Shown here in pieces: positions 1 through 9,770 of a stretch of 64,000 nt of DNA. Source of the DNA: Flectonema sp. DT1601. Lineage: Eukaryota; Euglenozoa; Diplonemea; Diplonemida; Diplonemidae. The stretch lies in NCBI GenBank assembly GCA_964019425.1, contig OZ025834.1, positions 123,501-187,500 of the forward strand, in the 5' to 3' direction. Both the position numbers and the translations under genes were made by a program. The first letter of the stretch is position 1; each line of letters begins with the position of its first letter. The notes beneath the pieces are model-generated. The model was not told the DNA's origin and ran no database searches. It worked only from the letters and a program-made list of their open reading frames with translations.

Positions 1-739
1 AAGCCTGCAAGAGAAAAGTGAGCAAAAACACAGATTCAATTGCTGCTATTCTTGTCATCAGAACCTTTCCGTGACTTTTTAGTTTTTTTCATTTTAATTT
101 TTGAATCCCACCAAGAATATTCTCAGGATGAAAAAGGAATATAAGCGGTAAGACTTGAATCTCTCTCTTCAGACATTCAAAGTGTAGTTATACATATTCT
201 CTGAACAAGAGAAAGCAACATGTTTGCTTTCTCTTGTTTTTGTTTTCCTCGAATTCTATAAAAAAGCAATAGTATCTGAGTATTCTGTCGGCGTATTCTT
301 TTTTGTTCTTTTTTTTTTTTCCCCACCTCTGACCGTTGTTCCTCCGTAACTTTTCAGAAAAACGAGGACAAATAGATACAAGTGGTTAAGGCTCGCTATT
401 CGTGAGGTTCAGAGATCACTACGAAAAACAAGAATATCCATCTGCTGATTGGGAAAGGACGCTGATAATTGACAATTCACTTTTTTTCCTTTTTTAAAAG
501 TTGCAGTAGAAAAGTAATAATCGGACAAATAACTTTTTTTTTTTTTGAAGTTGGAGAACTGTTTTTTATCGCTGCTTAGTCACAAATTATTATGATATAA
601 ACAGGAAACCATTCACAACGTTCACATGGATAGGTACCAATCTGTAGATAGTTGAAGATAAAGAAGAGAGCATACACCAACCGGTGTAGTGTGAAGGTAG
701 TAATCGTAGAGTAAGAATACATAAAAGCAATCATTTTAT
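1..739. other. AT-rich spacer with a long hairpin and an acceptor-like site
   Basis: I see no gene here. On the minus strand, positions 22-1 read a pyrimidine-rich tract ending in TTGCAG. This looks like the splice acceptor of the next gene downstream, which would lie outside the window. A perfect 15-bp inverted repeat occupies 204-238. Short A and T runs are frequent. Confidence 0.5.
204..238. repeat. Perfect 15-bp inverted repeat, 5-nt loop
   Basis: Bases 204-218 pair with 224-238 around the loop CATGT, and a T run follows on the plus strand. It lies about 500 nt downstream (minus sense) of the ANTH gene stop. It could be an RNA hairpin in a 3' UTR or a processing signal; its function is unknown. 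Confidence 0.6.
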
Positions 740-2470
740 TTAACTGAACAATTCATCTAAAGTATTTTTCGGAGGTGCAGTAGAAGTTGCTTGCTGCTGC
801 TGTTGTTGCTGAGGTTGCTGTGAAGGCCAAATCTGTTTTTTGTTATTGTTGTGTATGGGGCAGAATGGGACAGCATAATTATTTTATTTCCATTTTCTTA
901 CTTTTTTTTACACGGTTTTGATTTGACTGAAAATAATAAAATCACATACATCGTCAACGGTAACTTTTTGCTTTTCAGGAGAGAATAACAGAAGAGAATC
1001 ACCCGTTTGCTGAGGCTGCTGTTGTTGTTGTAGCTGCTGTTGGTATTGCTGCTGTGGTTGCTGTTGGTATTGCTGCTGCTGTTGGTATTGCTGCTGCGGT
1101 TGCTGTTGTTGTTGTAGCTGCTGTTGGTATTGCTGCTGTGGTTGCTGTTGATAATTTTGAGCCGCTGGTTGAAATTGGAGACTAGCCTGTTGCTGCTGTT
1201 GCTGTTGCTGAACTGGTTGAAATTGAGCAGGCTGCTGAATAATTTGCTGAGGTGGAGGAACAGACACAGAATTCCTCTGCTGCATTCTACTCTGAGAAGG
1301 GGGAGAAGCTGGCAATGGCACTGAAAACAACGACTGCTGTTGTTGCTGCTGACTATGCACAGGTGAAGCAGGTGAAAACAATGACTGCTGTTGTTGCTGC
1401 TGACTATGCACAGGTGAAGCAGGTGAAAACAATGACTGCTGAGACGATGTCGTATCAGTGAACAACTGTTGTTGAACTACACCAGTTTGGCTAAAAGTCT
1501 GTTGCCGAAGATAAGTGCCTGTTGTGTCCTCTTCTTCTTCTAAGTCAGAAGTAATCGTAAGTTTCTCAATTGAGATATCAGCAATAGATTCATCTTCTAC
1601 TTCACCAGACAAGAATGACTCCACAAGTTTAATTGTATCCTCAGGAAGACTCTGTAGAGGTGGTGATGAATCACTCCCTATTGATTGAATGCTGGAGATT
1701 AATTCTGAAAGGTTCTCAAACAATCCTATGTATGTTCTGAAGTTGTTTAACGCACGGCTACGCTGCTCTTGAGAAAACATTTTCGACCTTTCCATAAGAG
1801 AAATAGTCCAATTAGTTAAAAAAGAATACAACACTTTACTGTCTTGTAATATTAGTTTCATCGCCTTACCCCAAAGTGGATCGATTTGCATGGCATTGAC
1901 TCCGCAGTCTTTGAACTCTATTAAGCTGCTAAGCTGTAGTGTCAATGCCTCAGCTATTTTAATCGCCGCATCATTGGATAGTGACTTGACACCTTTCGTA
2001 GATTTTGATGAAAAAACAGACTTCGGAATAGAACGAGAAGTAATCGATCGCTCTTCAAGATACCTCGCATAGCATGAAATAAATGTTGAGTGAGAACCAG
2101 AGTTTTTATCCCAGAGATCCTTGTATCCCGAAACATGAAATAATGATGTCTTTTTAGTGATTTCTTTCTTAACAGGTTCACCTCCTTCCTTCATTAAGAA
2201 ATGTAAAACAACCAACGCCTTTAAGACGACAACCCATTCGTGACTATGAACCCGTCCTTCCATTCCGGAAACAATATCGTGTGCCATGTTTTCATCGAAT
2301 GACGCAGATAGCAGTCTCTTTAAATGTTTTTCATTTGGAGGTTTCAATTTGTGGCTTGTCGTTTTCAAGATGGCTCTTTCTGTTTCATTCCCTTGAATGC
2401 GAGTTGCTGCAAGTCTTGCCTTGTCTTTAAAATAACCCCCAGTTCGCTTAGCTTCACTTGTCTGACTCAT
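740..2470 (-). CDS. ANTH-domain clathrin adaptor (AP180/CALM-like), two exons
   Basis: Predicted 537-aa endocytic adaptor. Exons are 2470-950 and 832-740, with a 117-nt intron (949-833) from GTATGT to an A-rich CAG. The exon join keeps frame and replaces the intronic read-through that ends near 908. Residues about 25-300 match the ANTH fold of AP180/CALM, which binds PI(4,5)P2 and clathrin at the plasma membrane; the segments ILKTTSHKLKPPNEKH and YKDLWD are family-like. The C-terminal 200 residues are polyQ/Q-rich with short hydrophobic motifs (SLF, LLLF, LDELF at the end) that could bind clathrin or adaptors. A 17-residue unit is repeated in tandem. The start is the first ATG after a plausible acceptor (TTTTCATCCAG, 15 nt upstream). 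I am sure of the family; its exact role is inferred. Confidence 0.88.
1331..1432 (-). repeat. 51-bp tandem repeat inside the ANTH gene
   Basis: Two nearly identical 51-bp units, with partial flanking copies, encode a 17-residue unit (QQSLFSPASPVHSQQQQ). The period is an exact multiple of three. Each unit carries one SLF motif, so the repeat multiplies a possible adaptor-binding motif. It is likely variable in length between strains. Confidence 0.85.
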
Positions 2471-2835
2471 GTGATGGCGTTTTTGCTGGATGAAAATCGA
2501 TATTATAAATGACCCTCGTCTTGTGAAGTAGTACGCACTTTCATCATTCTCAGAAGATAGTCACAGTTACTGTCTACTTCCTGATTAACAAAATATTATT
2601 GAGTGAGAAATACGAGGACCATCTACGTAACTACCAACAGATGCCTTCGAAGCGACACATAACATAAAACTAAAACTGAACTAACTGCGGTCAGGGAAAA
2701 AGAAAAGACACAAAAAACTATTGTAACACACAATACCTCACATGTATAAGTATTGGGTCCGAACTACACGCACGCACACCCACACAGGTAGTCAATCCAT
2801 CAGATAGGATTTGACGGTATTGCTCAGAAAAGAGG

Positions 2836-3348
2836 TTATCTTTGCATTGGTGGAGCCTGCTTATAACGGAGTCTGTAAGCATTTGTGACTGGCTGCTGTC
2901 TCCTAGCAGGCGGCTGTTCCTGTGATGAAACCTTTGGTTGTGTGACTGGTGCTGTTGGAGGTGGTTCGGCCCGCTCATTCATCCTCGGTAATATCTTGTC
3001 TGTGTATAAGTCTCGAAGACGATTGAGTTTGCGTTGAGCTTCACAGAAAGCAAGGTGGTAGCCATCACATCGGTTGCGTAGTTCAGTAATTTCGTGTTGC
3101 ATTTGATTGTACACTTGATCCATGGCTTCGTCTTTTTCATCACTCCTGTGTTGTTGTTTTTCATAAGATCAATATTTTCATGAATAAAAGAGATTTGCAT
3201 ACATAAAAGTCTTACTTCTCAATCTATCAACTTCACTATGTAATCTTTTTAACTCTCTGTTATCATCGCGGAGTGTTGTCAGCCTTTCTAGTTCGATCCT
3301 CAGCTCCTCGTTCTCTCTCCTTAATGCAGCATCGCTCTTACTCTTCAT
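2836..3348 (-). CDS. Small coiled-coil protein, two exons
   Basis: Predicted 151 aa from exons 3348-3203 and 3145-2836. The 57-nt intron starts GTATGC and ends ACAACACAG. This junction joins the N-terminal heptad-rich helix (RENEELRIELERL) to the second helical segment (MDQVYNQMQHEITELRNR) in frame. Both exons predict coiled coil, followed by a proline/glutamine-rich tail ending APPMQR. An alternative donor at GTAAGA would break the frame. Upstream of the ATG is a T10 tract followed by an AACAG acceptor. I recognise no family. It could be a centrosomal, flagellar or trafficking adaptor, but nothing in the sequence decides this. Confidence 0.7.
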
Positions 3349-4871
3349 TAGAGGGAAAATAAATATATTTATGTATATGAGCTGTTTTGTTTGAGAAAAA
3401 AAAAAGATTAAATTAATGAATACCCTGTTACTGAATCAAAACGTTAACGATAAATGTTTTAATAAAATATGAAACTGGACATCAATTCCTTCATTTTATA
3501 TAAAATCCATCCGAGTTTACGACGTACACTACGCAACAGTTGAACTCCAGAGTATGATTTTAATTATTTATTAGTGAGATTTTTGTCTTACCGATGCTTG
3601 TGTTAAAGACTGATTTGGTTTACAAGAAGAAAAGAATGAAAAAAAAAAAAAAAAAATGAATTTATGAAACAATATTTTTTTAATCCCCGATTTGTTCCGA
3701 ATGGTTCTATCAGATAACAGTCAGGCTACAACTATTCAACAAGTAAAAGTAAAATAATAATAATAATATTATTATAATGTTCTTCTTCTTTGTTCAGTTG
3801 GTAAGCGTCCGGAGACTTCCGAAAACTCAAATGATTAAAAAAAAAACCCCCTTATCCCTTGAGTTCTAATCGAACCTGTTAACGGAAAGATGTCACTTTT
3901 TTCAAAAAAAAAAAAAAAATTCAGAATACGAACCAGTGCCTGCGTAAGGAAAAGATAAAACAAAGTCTAAAGTATATTTTAAAAAAAAAAATTAACAGCA
4001 ACAAAACAAAACAAGTTTTTAAGTTTATTGAATACTCAACCTTATGGTTCTTCAAAGAAACAATTCTCAGAAAGCAAAGCAAAAAACCACAAGCAAGTTG
4101 TCATATTCTCAAATAATTAAATTTACATTCCGCGGATGGAAGGGTGAAACTTTGACAATGTAAAAAAAACAGTAAAAACAAACACTAATATCAAGTACTT
4201 GACTGAAGAAATATTTGTATTACTAATCACAGAAAAAACTACCGGATGGAGGTGATGACCATTTGAGCATACTCATAATAATATAAATATATATAATTAT
4301 TATATTGTATTGTATCAAAAGAAGTGAACTAATATAATATAAGCAATTTGTAATTTTATGATACACGTTGACTAAAAGATAATTAGCAGATGCAGGAGCA
4401 AAAAAAAAAACATAATCAGCTTTATCTTAAACTATACAGAAAAAATAGAAGGAAAAAAAATGTGAATCTCTCATTCTTGAGATTGTATTGTTTATAACGT
4501 GTCTTCTCACTTTTTGGGGGAAGAAAAAAAAAAAGAAGAAGAAGAAGAAAAAAAAGGGGAGTGGCCAATTAAACACGCTTGCTTTCTTAGGACTTTAGAG
4601 AAAGTATGCAGTATCAAACCTGTCCTACCCATCGCACACACCTTAACAATTAAATTTTTGATTGAATTCAGGTCCCACAAAATGAAAACAAAAACAAAAA
4701 GATGCAAAGAAATATCTTTAACTGATATCGCATTCGTTGACAAAGGTTAGAAAAACGAACACCAACCAATTTCGGTTTTCAGTAGTCACTACACATCCCA
4801 ACAAAAGACAGATTGGACCTCGTCACTGTTCCATCGGACGCTAGTTAATACAATTCAAGAACGGTATCAAC
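3349..4871. other. AT-rich spacer with dispersed repeat B
   Basis: No supported gene. It contains many A and T runs and a tRNA-like fragment near 3795-3880 that I do not accept as a tRNA. Repeat family B is at about 4133-4355. Short ORFs at 4499-4750 on both strands are lysine- or phenylalanine-rich translations of homopolymer runs. Confidence 0.5.
4133..4355. repeat. Dispersed repeat family B, copy 1
   Basis: Shares a conserved core with 25428-25585: TTTGAGCATACTCATAATAA, then an AT-rich ATATAAATATAT stretch, ATTGTATTGTATCAAAA and a TAAGCAATT end. The less conserved left part shares TTTGACAATGTA/TTTGACATTGTA. Copy 1 has about 60 nt more than copy 2 in the middle. Both copies have the same orientation and lie in spacers. 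No coding capacity; nature unknown. Confidence 0.8.
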
Positions 4872-7800
4872 TTACGTAACTCTCCAACACTGAGGACACC
4901 TGGAAGGTGTTCCTCTTCGTGAAGGAGATCCAGTCTGAGGACATCCACACCGACGAACTTGTTGCTGCTGCTGCTGCTGCTGCGGCTGCTGTGATGAACG
5001 TTTCCTTGCAGATCCAGTGGATGTGGTCATAGAAAATCCGTGTGTTGGAGGCTTCAAAGGAGATTGTACAGGAGGGGTGTATATTGCAACTGAAAATGGT
5101 GAAACCCCTGGTGATGGATTATGCAATGGTGACCTGTAACTGACAGGAGCAGCAGCGACATTTTGCTGTTCTTGTTTGTACTTCGAATGCCATTTTTTGA
5201 AGTAACGGCGGAGAGAAGCTGCCGCTAAGACGCTGACATCCACTTCTAGATCTGGAGAATCCTCCCTGGCTGGCTCCTCTATCACAGGGAGCATCAGTCC
5301 CAGTGGTTGAAGTTTCATTCGGCTTTGTCTGTTTGAGTTGATACTTAAATTTTGGTTGTTTGGCGCTACCGGAGGTGATCTCAAAGGCTCTGACATGGGA
5401 GATCCGCTGATATGCGCAGCCACTAGCCTCCTCCTCTCATTCACAGAGAGGAACCGCAGCCATCTTATGAAGCAGCGGGAGAGGTTTACTTTTTCGTTTG
5501 ATCTCCTCAAGATATCTACAGACTTACTTATTAATCGAGACATTCGAGTACTATTTAAGTTTAGTGTTGTTAGCATTGACGCACTCGTATCTTCTCGCAG
5601 AAGCCTTGCTGATGACAGGGGACGAAGAAATGACATTTTTGTAGGAACAGGGCTATGTTCAGCTCCAATTCCCCAGGAAGCTATAGTATTGCTGTGCTCG
5701 TCACCTTCTTCTTCAACTTCTTCAATATTTAAAACAGTGTTTTGACCCAATTCTCTAAGCTGAGGAAGTTGACTAAAACTTGCTTCACTTTCGTACACTG
5801 GCATTGAGAACACTGATCCCCTACGTGGAGGAGAAGATCCCTTTACACTTTCATTCTCCCTCATACTTTCATTCTCCTTCATACTTTCAGTTTCCTTCAC
5901 ACTTTCGTTCTCTTTAAAACTTTCAATCTCAACGTATGAGAGTACCGCAACAATAATAACAGCAGCTATCGAACTATTAAAAGTATCAAATGGTTGCGGT
6001 GTGTCTGAAGTTCGTTCAGTCAGTTTTTGTGTGACTCCGGCCAGAAGGTTGCAAGCCTCTTGAAGAGCATTAACATCATGAAAGGCTTCACTAGTCTGAG
6101 TACATTTATCACAAAGCTTTACGGACAGTTTTCGTTTAGCGCAGCGAGAATGAGGAGATAAAGGAGTGAGTGGAGTTCCATCAGACAAGTCATCTGCTTG
6201 TGATTGTGAATGACTTCTACTGTGAGTGTAGTCTTGAGGTTCTGAAGTAGGACTTGGATGACCACTTAGAGGAAATACACTTTGAATATCACTTCCTGCT
6301 CTTGGTGGTGATGATGAAGTTTGTTCAGACTCTGCTCGTTCTCGTGCCAGAAGAAGTTGATTTTCTTTCAATTTCCTTTTCTCAGCTTCCAATCGTTTAA
6401 CGTTACTCGTACACTTACGGACATGTGTTGCAAGAGCTGCGGATTCTTTATTCATTTGAAGAAGAGCATAACCAAAATAATCACACATTAACTTATCATA
6501 TTCCCAAGCAGCATCAGCTTCAATACCTGAGCGTTCAGCATCTTCAACGATTGTCCAAAGTTCTTCTTGAGATGCGCTGTCACCCCAGACTTCACCTTCA
6601 CCTGATGAAGCAGCCTCAAGAATTTCCATCCACTTGTTGCGCTCTTGAAGGGTCCTTGCGCGTAGTTCACAAATCCCATCAAAACAAATTCCCTGCTCAC
6701 CAACAGGCTCGACTGTGACGGCTGATAAGTCGAGTCTTTCTTTTTCTTCGTAACGAACAAGGAAACTATCACTAATTAGATATTGCTGTGCAATCCAACG
6801 TTTTGAACCAGTTTTTCTGGTGTTTTGTAACGTTCCCGTAACGGCGCGGACTGGGAGCATAGGAAGGGAATCAATCTGCTGTTCTGATACCATCGAGAAA
6901 GGAGACTCTTCCTCAGATTCTAAGAGGGCACTACAACAAGCACCACTAATGACCACAATGAGTAAAGCTGAAATTAGATTTTCTGGTGTCGCATCGAGTT
7001 CGAATATTGCAGCAACATGAACAGTACCTGCTAAGTCACCATTCTGTACAATTGGTATTCCCTGTTCCCACACAGATGACATAGTAGCTATACTTGTCAC
7101 ACCTTTTACTATTGGTGATGGAAGTAGTCCTAAGATGTGAACCACTTCTGAAGCTCGTACAGAGCCTCCGTACACTTCAAAGTTTACGGATGGAAATTTC
7201 GAGTTGGAGACATAAAAAGTAAAATTTGATGAAATATCACTACCCCACGACACAGAACCACTCGATTGCGACAAAAATGCCGCATGTGATTCCTTGAAAG
7301 TGTCTCCGACCCGGACCCGAACTCGAAATTCATCATCTAAGTTACCAGATAAGAGAGTTGCCTTCAAATTCAAGACTTTAAATCGCCCAGTCAAGTCTTT
7401 ACCCTTTAAAGGCGATCCTCTAACAAGTGCGGGGGGCAGCTCAAAATCTGCAGGTGGCAGTTTCGGACTTCCCGGAGGACTCTTTGGAAACTTATATTGC
7501 CACAGCTGTTGCTTTGTTGGTGATGCTACGTGTTCTTGCCATTTTACTGTTGCTTGAAGCGACTGTTTGTAACCTTCTGTCTTGGCGGCTTTGTCCATCC
7601 CTGACTTGGGGATGACACACGATAGGGATTCTTCACCATCCATACCTTCTACATTGAGGTTAAGCCAAAAACTAAATAATTCCGTGTTCACGATCTTTCT
7701 TTTTACTTTAATCAAAACATCACCATAACACACAACTGGAGTTGATAGAGTAGTTGTATCAAAGTGATAAGCCTGATCTTTTTCACTGAATGTTGCTTTG

Positions 7801-8630
7801 TGAGTAAAATCTTTTCTGCTGTCATAAATTTCTTTTTTATATCCCTTGCTGTCACCTTGGGTTACCGTCAGATATATTTCTCTGGTACCTGTATTCTTAA
7901 TGGTACTGTCCACAGTTAAACTTGTTAACGTAAATGCGCGAACTGGCGGCAGACATCCCCCTGAATTCAGAATCTTCTCCCAATAACGAATGTATCGAAT
8001 TTGAGAAGGAATCGTTACTCCTTTTCCATCATGGGTTCGTTTTCTTCCATATATTCGCATTGCTTCTTCTGTTGACATACACTTTCCAGTGATAGGATGA
8101 ACTGACTGAGCTAGTAGTAGTGTGCATATCATAACACCAGTTCTTCCTTTTCCAGCCTTGCAATGAACAGCAATAATATTTGATTGGTGAGCGTCTAACC
8201 AGTTTCCAGCATCAGTTAAAAACTTTGGGATTAAAGATATCGGAACAGGAGGGTTGTGATCATCAAAAGGGAGTCTAATGTGTTGCCCACCAAACCTAAC
8301 CGCAGTGTCGTACGTCTTTTCACTACATAGATTATAAACGCGAAAGTGAGAGTTGTGACGACTACTAAAAAACCTTTCAACGTCTTCAATGTGATTTCTA
8401 TAAAGACCTTCAGATCCAGAGCTAGGAAACCCCATTGCGATAATCCTCTTTGTGATGTATGCCAAATCAAGATCAAACCCGTCATCTTGAAATCTTATCT
8501 TCTTCTTACTCACTATCACTCTCACAGCCTGAGAGGGAGTCTTTCTCGTTTCCTTCTCTGGCTTCATCATTTTCTTAGCGAAATTTGCTTCCCATGGCTG
8601 AAACAAATCCTCCCCTTCATTGTCATTCAT
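4872..8630 (-). CDS. PTEN-family phosphoinositide 3-phosphatase with C2 and PH-like domains
   Basis: A 1252-aa single-exon gene. Residues 40-230 are a PTEN phosphatase domain. The catalytic P-loop HCKAGKGRTG (156-165, Cys157, Arg163) is identical to the PTEN signature with both lysines, and DDHNPP (123-128) supplies the acidic loop. This predicts dephosphorylation of PI(3,4,5)P3. A PTEN-type C2 domain follows (about 235-345), then a second C2-like beta region (about 400-540), a PH-like domain (about 595-690, ending in a helix with ERNKWMEIL), a coiled coil (about 760-800), long disordered regions and a polyQ stretch near the end. Residues around 910-945 repeat a KE(T/N)ESxKE unit. Metazoan PTEN is about 400 aa and lacks the PH and long tail, so this is an extended protist form. 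The start ATG follows an acceptor-like ACATTAACAG 49 nt upstream. Confidence 0.92.
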   Translation of the reverse strand: MNDNEGEDLFQPWEANFAKKMMKPEKETRKTPSQAVRVIVSKKKIRFQDDGFDLDLAYITKRIIAMGFPSSGSEGLYRNHIEDVERFFSSRHNSHFRVYNLCSEKTYDTAVRFGGQHIRLPFDDHNPPVPISLIPKFLTDAGNWLDAHQSNIIAVHCKAGKGRTGVMICTLLLAQSVHPITGKCMSTEEAMRIYGRKRTHDGKGVTIPSQIRYIRYWEKILNSGGCLPPVRAFTLTSLTVDSTIKNTGTREIYLTVTQGDSKGYKKEIYDSRKDFTHKATFSEKDQAYHFDTTTLSTPVVCYGDVLIKVKRKIVNTELFSFWLNLNVEGMDGEESLSCVIPKSGMDKAAKTEGYKQSLQATVKWQEHVASPTKQQLWQYKFPKSPPGSPKLPPADFELPPALVRGSPLKGKDLTGRFKVLNLKATLLSGNLDDEFRVRVRVGDTFKESHAAFLSQSSGSVSWGSDISSNFTFYVSNSKFPSVNFEVYGGSVRASEVVHILGLLPSPIVKGVTSIATMSSVWEQGIPIVQNGDLAGTVHVAAIFELDATPENLISALLIVVISGACCSALLESEEESPFSMVSEQQIDSLPMLPVRAVTGTLQNTRKTGSKRWIAQQYLISDSFLVRYEEKERLDLSAVTVEPVGEQGICFDGICELRARTLQERNKWMEILEAASSGEGEVWGDSASQEELWTIVEDAERSGIEADAAWEYDKLMCDYFGYALLQMNKESAALATHVRKCTSNVKRLEAEKRKLKENQLLLARERAESEQTSSSPPRAGSDIQSVFPLSGHPSPTSEPQDYTHSRSHSQSQADDLSDGTPLTPLSPHSRCAKRKLSVKLCDKCTQTSEAFHDVNALQEACNLLAGVTQKLTERTSDTPQPFDTFNSSIAAVIIVAVLSYVEIESFKENESVKETESMKENESMRENESVKGSSPPRRGSVFSMPVYESEASFSQLPQLRELGQNTVLNIEEVEEEGDEHSNTIASWGIGAEHSPVPTKMSFLRPLSSARLLREDTSASMLTTLNLNSTRMSRLISKSVDILRRSNEKVNLSRCFIRWLRFLSVNERRRLVAAHISGSPMSEPLRSPPVAPNNQNLSINSNRQSRMKLQPLGLMLPVIEEPAREDSPDLEVDVSVLAAASLRRYFKKWHSKYKQEQQNVAAAPVSYRSPLHNPSPGVSPFSVAIYTPPVQSPLKPPTHGFSMTTSTGSARKRSSQQPQQQQQQQQVRRCGCPQTGSPSRRGTPSRCPQCWRVT

Positions 8631-9770
8631 TCGGCTCGTCGCAGCTTCTTATGCTTAACTGACTTCTTCATTAATAGCCCTGTTAATGTGAAGAGAGATG
8701 AGTTGAGATGTTGTTTTTTATATAATAGGGTAAATCGGTACTGTTGTTTGTCTGTGACCCTGTTTTAAAGAATAATAGTTTTAATTAAAGGATGTTCTCC
8801 CAAAAAACAAGAGAAACTAAGAACTGATGAACAATCACAAAAAAAAAAATTAGTATAAAAAAAGAAAAACTGCAGCAGAGATAACAAAGATAATTTAGAA
8901 AAGGAAAAAAAAAAAAAAAAAAAAAAAAGGAGGAGGAGGAAATAATAAACAAAATAGTTGGATTCGAATGAAATAAACACTCGATATAGCTCAGCTAAGA
9001 GAAACATGACTTTGATGGTAGCACCAAACACAACGTTATTTCTTCAAACTACCGACAGTTGCGTGGGGGGGGGGGGAATGGAGACTCCGTTTGACTTGCG
9101 AGAGTTCTTACGATATTCAAATATCATGAACTCTAACAAAACGAAATCTATGTTAGAGAGAGGTCCCCTTGGCACCAACAGCACACAAAGGAAAACCTGA
9201 AGGGAAGAGTACGCAACACACAAATAAAATAAAACAAATAAGTACAGAAGAATAGAAGGATACAAAAAAAGTTCAACAGATGACGGAGAAAAACAAGTAG
9301 ACACTTAGCAAGTCTAATAATTCAGAATCGGTTAAAGCGAATACACTAAAGGAGAACACAGATTGCTTCTTGAGGACCAACAACATCGTTTTATAGTAAG
9401 AAGCACTTATTATAAATTATTTTAAAAAAAAAAAAAAAAAAAAAAAAGAGGATGAGAAAATTAATTTTTATCGAATTCTAATACAAAGATAAGTTTAAAA
9501 AAAAAAAAAAACGTATGTTCACAAGAACACAATTACCACCTGCCACGGAAGAAGGAGAAAACAAAATACATTCAAAATCTATACAATAATTGGTTTTTCA
9601 GGTCTTACGTAATAATCAAAAAAAAGCCGGATTAGCAAACAACTAATATAGCCATTAATTGCCACAAGCAGCATAAGTGTAGACGAACAATGTATTCATA
9701 AGTTGTGAGGTAACTACTTCACAACGGATCTCTGAGATAACGTCAGACGGAAAAAAAGATTATTTTATTG
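8631..9770. other. AT-rich spacer
   Basis: I see no gene. The spacer has A runs of 22-24 nt at about 8908-8931 and 9423-9447, a G10 run near 9065 and pyrimidine-rich minus-strand tracts. Short ORFs on both strands are low-complexity. It should hold the 3' UTR of the gene at 9771-11663 and the start region of the PTEN gene. Confidence 0.5.

Noticed and set aside
3795-3890. tRNA-like sequence (CAGTTGGTAAGCGTCC and a later TTCTAATCGAACC)
   Set aside because: It has a D-arm-like block, but the T arm and anticodon stem do not pair properly and an A run interrupts it. At best it is a decayed tRNA-derived fragment.
5338-5745. 135-aa plus-strand ORF, and other long plus-strand ORFs within genes (for example 36723-37202, 26898-27371)
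   Set aside because: They are antisense shadows of recognised proteins, with no domain of their own.
8060-8085. GTATGTCAACAG inside the PTEN gene as an intron
   Set aside because: It would be only 12 nt and lies in conserved catalytic-domain sequence.
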